A stretch of 15,532 bases of DNA from Rickettsiales bacterium. Lineage in GTDB: Bacteria > Pseudomonadota > Alphaproteobacteria > Rs-D84 > CACZYB01. Of the stretch, positions 13,071-15,532 are shown in pieces. The stretch's first letter is position 1, and every line of letters starts with the position of its first letter. Under the pieces are notes generated by a model. The model saw nothing but the letters and a program-made list of their open reading frames with translations, ran no database searches and had not been told where the DNA came from. Both the position numbers and the translations under genes were made by a program. Where the stretch lies: positions 1 through 15,532 of the forward strand of contig JAITSG010000063.1 of the NCBI GenBank assembly GCA_031288035.1. The letters are read 5' to 3'.

Positions 13071-15167
13071 ATGTTCAACATATTCAGGAAAAAATCGATG
13101 TTCAATACAGTAGAAAAGAAAATAAAATGGGCCGGAAGGGAGCTGGTGCTCCAGACCGGCAAAATAGCCAGGCAGGCGACCGGAGCCGTGCTGGCCACAT
13201 ACGGCGAAACCTCGGTCCTGGCAACCGTCGTGGCCGCGAAAGAACCAGCCGAGGGCACGGACTTCTTCCCCCTGACGGTCGATTACCAGGAGAAATTCTC
13301 CGCCTCGGGCCGCATCCCGGGAAGCTTCAACCGCCGCGAGGGAAGGCCGTCGAACGACGAAACCCTCATAGCCCGCCTCATAGACCGGCCGATACGCCCC
13401 CTGTTCCCGGAGGCGTTCAGGAACGAAGTCCAGATAATCGCCACGGTGTTCAATTATGATCGCCAGAACATGCCGGACGTGGTCGCGATGGTCGCGTGCT
13501 CGGCCGCCCTGGCCGTGTCCGGAATACCGTTTTTTGGACCCATAGGCGCCGCGAAGGTCGGATACAAGGACGGCGAGTATGTCATCAACCCCACCCGCCA
13601 GGAACTGGCAGAGAGCTCGCTCAACCTCGTGGCGGCCGGAACGCGCGAGGGCGTGCTTATGGTCGAATCCGAGGCAAACGAGCTTCCCGAGGACGTAATG
13701 CTCGGCGCCGTGAAGGCCGGGTTCGAAAGCTTCCAGCCGATAATATCGCTTATCAACGAGCTGGCCGAGGCCGCGGGCAAGCCGAAATGGGAAACCGTCA
13801 AGCTCCCCTCCGAGTACGACGAAATCTCGGCCGAGCTCAAGAAATCCATCGCCAAGGACATAGAGCGCGCGCTTTGCGTAAAGGACAAGCTGGAACGCCA
13901 GGAAGCCATAGCCGGCGTCAAGAAGATGTTTTCGGGAAAGTACGAAGAACACAAAGCCCTGTTCGACTTCGCGTTCGAAAACCTCCTCTCCGAAATCATG
14001 CGCGGCGCGGTGCTGGCCGGCAAGCCCCGCATAGACGGACGCGACGCGAAAACCGTCCGGCCCATCGAATGCGAGGTCGGAATATTCGGCCGCAGCCACG
14101 GCTCGGCCCTGTTCACCCGCGGCGAAACGCAGGCCATAGTCACCGCGACGATAGGCGTCAAGGACGACGCCCAGCTCATCGACGACCTGAACGGGCTTAA
14201 GAACGAAACATTCCTCCTCAACTACAACTTCCCCCCGTTCTCCGTCGGCGAAATAGGGCGCATAGGCAGCCCCAAGCGCCGCGAAATAGGGCACGGCAAG
14301 CTCGCCTGGCGCGCGAACCACCCCGTCCTTCCGACGCAGGAGGAATTCCCGTACGTGGTGCGGGTGGTCTCCGACGTGACCGAATCGAACGGGTCGTCCT
14401 CTATGGCCACGACGTGCGGCGCGTCGCTCGCCATGATGGACGCCGGAGTGCCGGTCAAGGCCCCGGTCGCCGGAATAGCCATGGGCCTTATAAAAGAAGG
14501 CGGCAAGTTCGTCATACTGTCCGACATAATGGGCGACGAAGACCACCTCGGCGATATGGACTTCAAGGTCGCGGGGACAGAAAAGGGCGTCACCGCGCTC
14601 CAGATGGACATAAAAATAACCTCCATAACCTTCGAGATCATGCGACAGGCCCTGGCCCAGGCGCACGAAGGACGCGAGCACATCCTTTCCAAGATGGCGG
14701 AGGCCATCAAGGGACCGAGAAAGGAACTCTCCAAATTCGCCCCGACCATCAAGACCATCCAGATCAACCCCAAGAAAATTCGCGAGGTCATAGGCTCGGG
14801 CGGATCGGTCATAAGGTCGATAACCGAAAAGACGAACACGAAAATCGACATAAGCGACGACGGCTCCATACAAATAGCCGGAATAGACGGCGCCGAAATA
14901 CAATCGGCCGTGGACTTGATCAACAACATAGTGGCCGAACCGGAAATGGGCCAGATATACGACGGCGTGATAACCAAGATAATGGACTTCGGCGCCGTGG
15001 TCAGCTTCTTCGGCAACCACGACGGCATGGTCCATATATCCGAAATCTCGAGCGACAAGGTCAAGAGCGTCTCGGACGTCCTCAAGGTCGGCGACAAAGT
15101 CCGCGTCAAGATGATAGAGGGCAGGGACGGCAAAAACAGGCTTTCGATAAAGCAGGCGAAAAAATAA
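13071..15167 (+). CDS. pnp: Polyribonucleotide nucleotidyltransferase (PNPase)
   Basis: PNPase degrades RNA from the 3' end using phosphate and is a degradosome component. 698 residues from the first ATG (E. coli 711) show the full layout: a first RNase PH domain (GKIARQATGAVLATYGET, FNRREGRPSNDE, RLIDRPIRPLFP), a helical linker, and a second RNase PH domain (FTRGETQAIV, GDEDHLGDMDFKVAG with the catalytic Asp489 and Asp495). A KH domain follows with GSGG at 575-578, then an S1 domain (about 626-696). The start is ambiguous: MFNIFRKKS precedes a second ATG at 13098 reading MFNTVEKKIKWAGREL, which matches the usual family N-terminus; both have AGGA at suitable spacing (six and eight bases). The 55-nt leader shows no long hairpin such as the RNase III site that controls E. 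coli pnp. Confidence 0.98.
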   Translation: MFNIFRKKSMFNTVEKKIKWAGRELVLQTGKIARQATGAVLATYGETSVLATVVAAKEPAEGTDFFPLTVDYQEKFSASGRIPGSFNRREGRPSNDETLIARLIDRPIRPLFPEAFRNEVQIIATVFNYDRQNMPDVVAMVACSAALAVSGIPFFGPIGAAKVGYKDGEYVINPTRQELAESSLNLVAAGTREGVLMVESEANELPEDVMLGAVKAGFESFQPIISLINELAEAAGKPKWETVKLPSEYDEISAELKKSIAKDIERALCVKDKLERQEAIAGVKKMFSGKYEEHKALFDFAFENLLSEIMRGAVLAGKPRIDGRDAKTVRPIECEVGIFGRSHGSALFTRGETQAIVTATIGVKDDAQLIDDLNGLKNETFLLNYNFPPFSVGEIGRIGSPKRREIGHGKLAWRANHPVLPTQEEFPYVVRVVSDVTESNGSSSMATTCGASLAMMDAGVPVKAPVAGIAMGLIKEGGKFVILSDIMGDEDHLGDMDFKVAGTEKGVTALQMDIKITSITFEIMRQALAQAHEGREHILSKMAEAIKGPRKELSKFAPTIKTIQINPKKIREVIGSGGSVIRSITEKTNTKIDISDDGSIQIAGIDGAEIQSAVDLINNIVAEPEMGQIYDGVITKIMDFGAVVSFFGNHDGMVHISEISSDKVKSVSDVLKVGDKVRVKMIEGRDGKNRLSIKQAKK

Positions 15168-15186
15168 GTCCGAGGGGAGGCGAGCA

Positions 15187-15532
15187 GTGCCCAAGTCCAT
15201 GCTTCGCATAGCCGCCTTCCTTTTCATCGCGTCCTGCGCCGCGGTCATGGACTACGGGCCGCGCGAGCTGACCATCAGGCGCGAAATGAAATTCCCCGGC
15301 CGCACGAAATCCGAACTATACGCCCAATCCATGGAATTCGCGCTGGGCGAGATGGGCCTCGCCACGTTCAGGGTCGCCTACCACAGCAAGGGCGACGGCA
15401 AGCTTATAGTCCGCGGCAGCGTGAATGAAAACGTTTCCGGATTCTATAACGATTCAATCGCCGTAACGTTCGACGTGTCGGTCGAAAAAGGAAAGGCGTC
15501 GGCCGCCATATCCAACCCGATAATGGAAAGCC
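15187..15532 (+). CDS. Lipoprotein with possible DUF4468-like domain, C-terminus cut by window edge
   Basis: 115 residues are visible, starting at a GTG with a strong GGGGAGG exactly six bases upstream; an ATG four codons later is badly spaced. The N-terminus MPKSMLRIAAFLFIASC is a lipoprotein signal with lipobox IASC (Cys17). The mature part reads FPGRTKSELYAQSMEFALGE, then GKLIVRGSVNE, then SIAVTFDVSVEKGKASAAISNP. The order G-x-(T/S)-K-x-E-L-Y, a strand with a Gly, and a strand ending in an internal K-x-G-K turn recalls DUF4468 (a TBP-like fold of unknown role), but I cannot verify it. It begins 19 nt after the pnp stop and is probably co-transcribed. It is likely anchored in the cell envelope. 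Confidence 0.75.
   Translation, partial: MPKSMLRIAAFLFIASCAAVMDYGPRELTIRREMKFPGRTKSELYAQSMEFALGEMGLATFRVAYHSKGDGKLIVRGSVNENVSGFYNDSIAVTFDVSVEKGKASAAISNPIMES

Noticed and set aside
11609..13130. Similarity between the start of the 82-aa gene and the second pnp start (both contain CAATACAGT followed by A-rich codons)
   Set aside because: About 24 of 33 bases agree, but most lie in A-rich lysine codons and the similarity stops at once; chance is the likelier explanation.
13005..15248. Open antisense frame of 747 codons spanning the whole of pnp
   Set aside because: It is produced by the GC-rich codon pattern of pnp on the other strand, has repetitive Arg/Gly/Val/Tyr composition, no ribosome site and no family resemblance. 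Similar antisense frames over topA (466 codons) and mutS (641 codons) have the same cause.
1..15532. CRISPR arrays, insertion sequences, rRNA, toxin-antitoxin pairs
   Set aside because: I looked for regular repeats, transposase-like proteins and paired small genes on both strands and found none that could be supported.

Overview
The window reads as a densely packed chromosomal segment of a GC-rich alphaproteobacterium. The YebC, TopA and PNPase sequences look alphaproteobacterial: TopA has one four-cysteine zinc site followed by glycine/lysine-rich C-terminal repeats, and the PNPase N-terminus is of the MF(D/N)...GRxLxLxTGKIARQ type. A tiny lipoprotein also carries a motif resembling BamF (DUF3035), a family I know only from Alphaproteobacteria. 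Codon use is unusual for such a GC-rich genome, because isoleucine is mostly encoded by AUA. The lineage is inferred from sequence feel, not from a database search.

Left half, minus strand (read right to left from about 6.4 kb): ychF (translation-associated ATPase), topA (DNA topoisomerase I), a 108-residue unknown, yebC, a tRNA-Leu(CAA) with encoded CCA, a cysteine-containing 186-residue unknown, and a class I glutamine-amidotransferase-like peptidase C26 gene that runs off the left edge.

Right half, plus strand (6.45 kb to the end): a DUF805-like membrane protein, an AI-2E/PerM-family membrane protein, a 47-residue lipoprotein, mutS, a PnuC-like transporter, an 82-residue unknown, truB, rpsO, pnp and a second lipoprotein that runs off the right edge. 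Three junctions overlap by ATGA (7185, 8219, 10906), so much of this half may be one transcription unit. The truB-rpsO-pnp order is the classic bacterial translation/RNA-decay cluster.

The two halves diverge from a 32-bp element at 6396-6427. Its perfect 10-bp inverted arms place a -35/-10 pair on each strand, so the two promoters occupy the same DNA. The second notable structure is at pnuC/truB: the first dozen codons of truB occur twice, 330 bp apart, flanking the 82-residue gene. The upstream copy overlaps the pnuC 3' end and is cut off after GT(M). A good -10 hexamer starts exactly at its break, giving the small gene a likely promoter. This looks like a small insertion that rebuilt the 5' end of truB. 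No CRISPR array, transposase, integrase or rRNA gene was seen, and no stretch over 300 bases lacks a gene.
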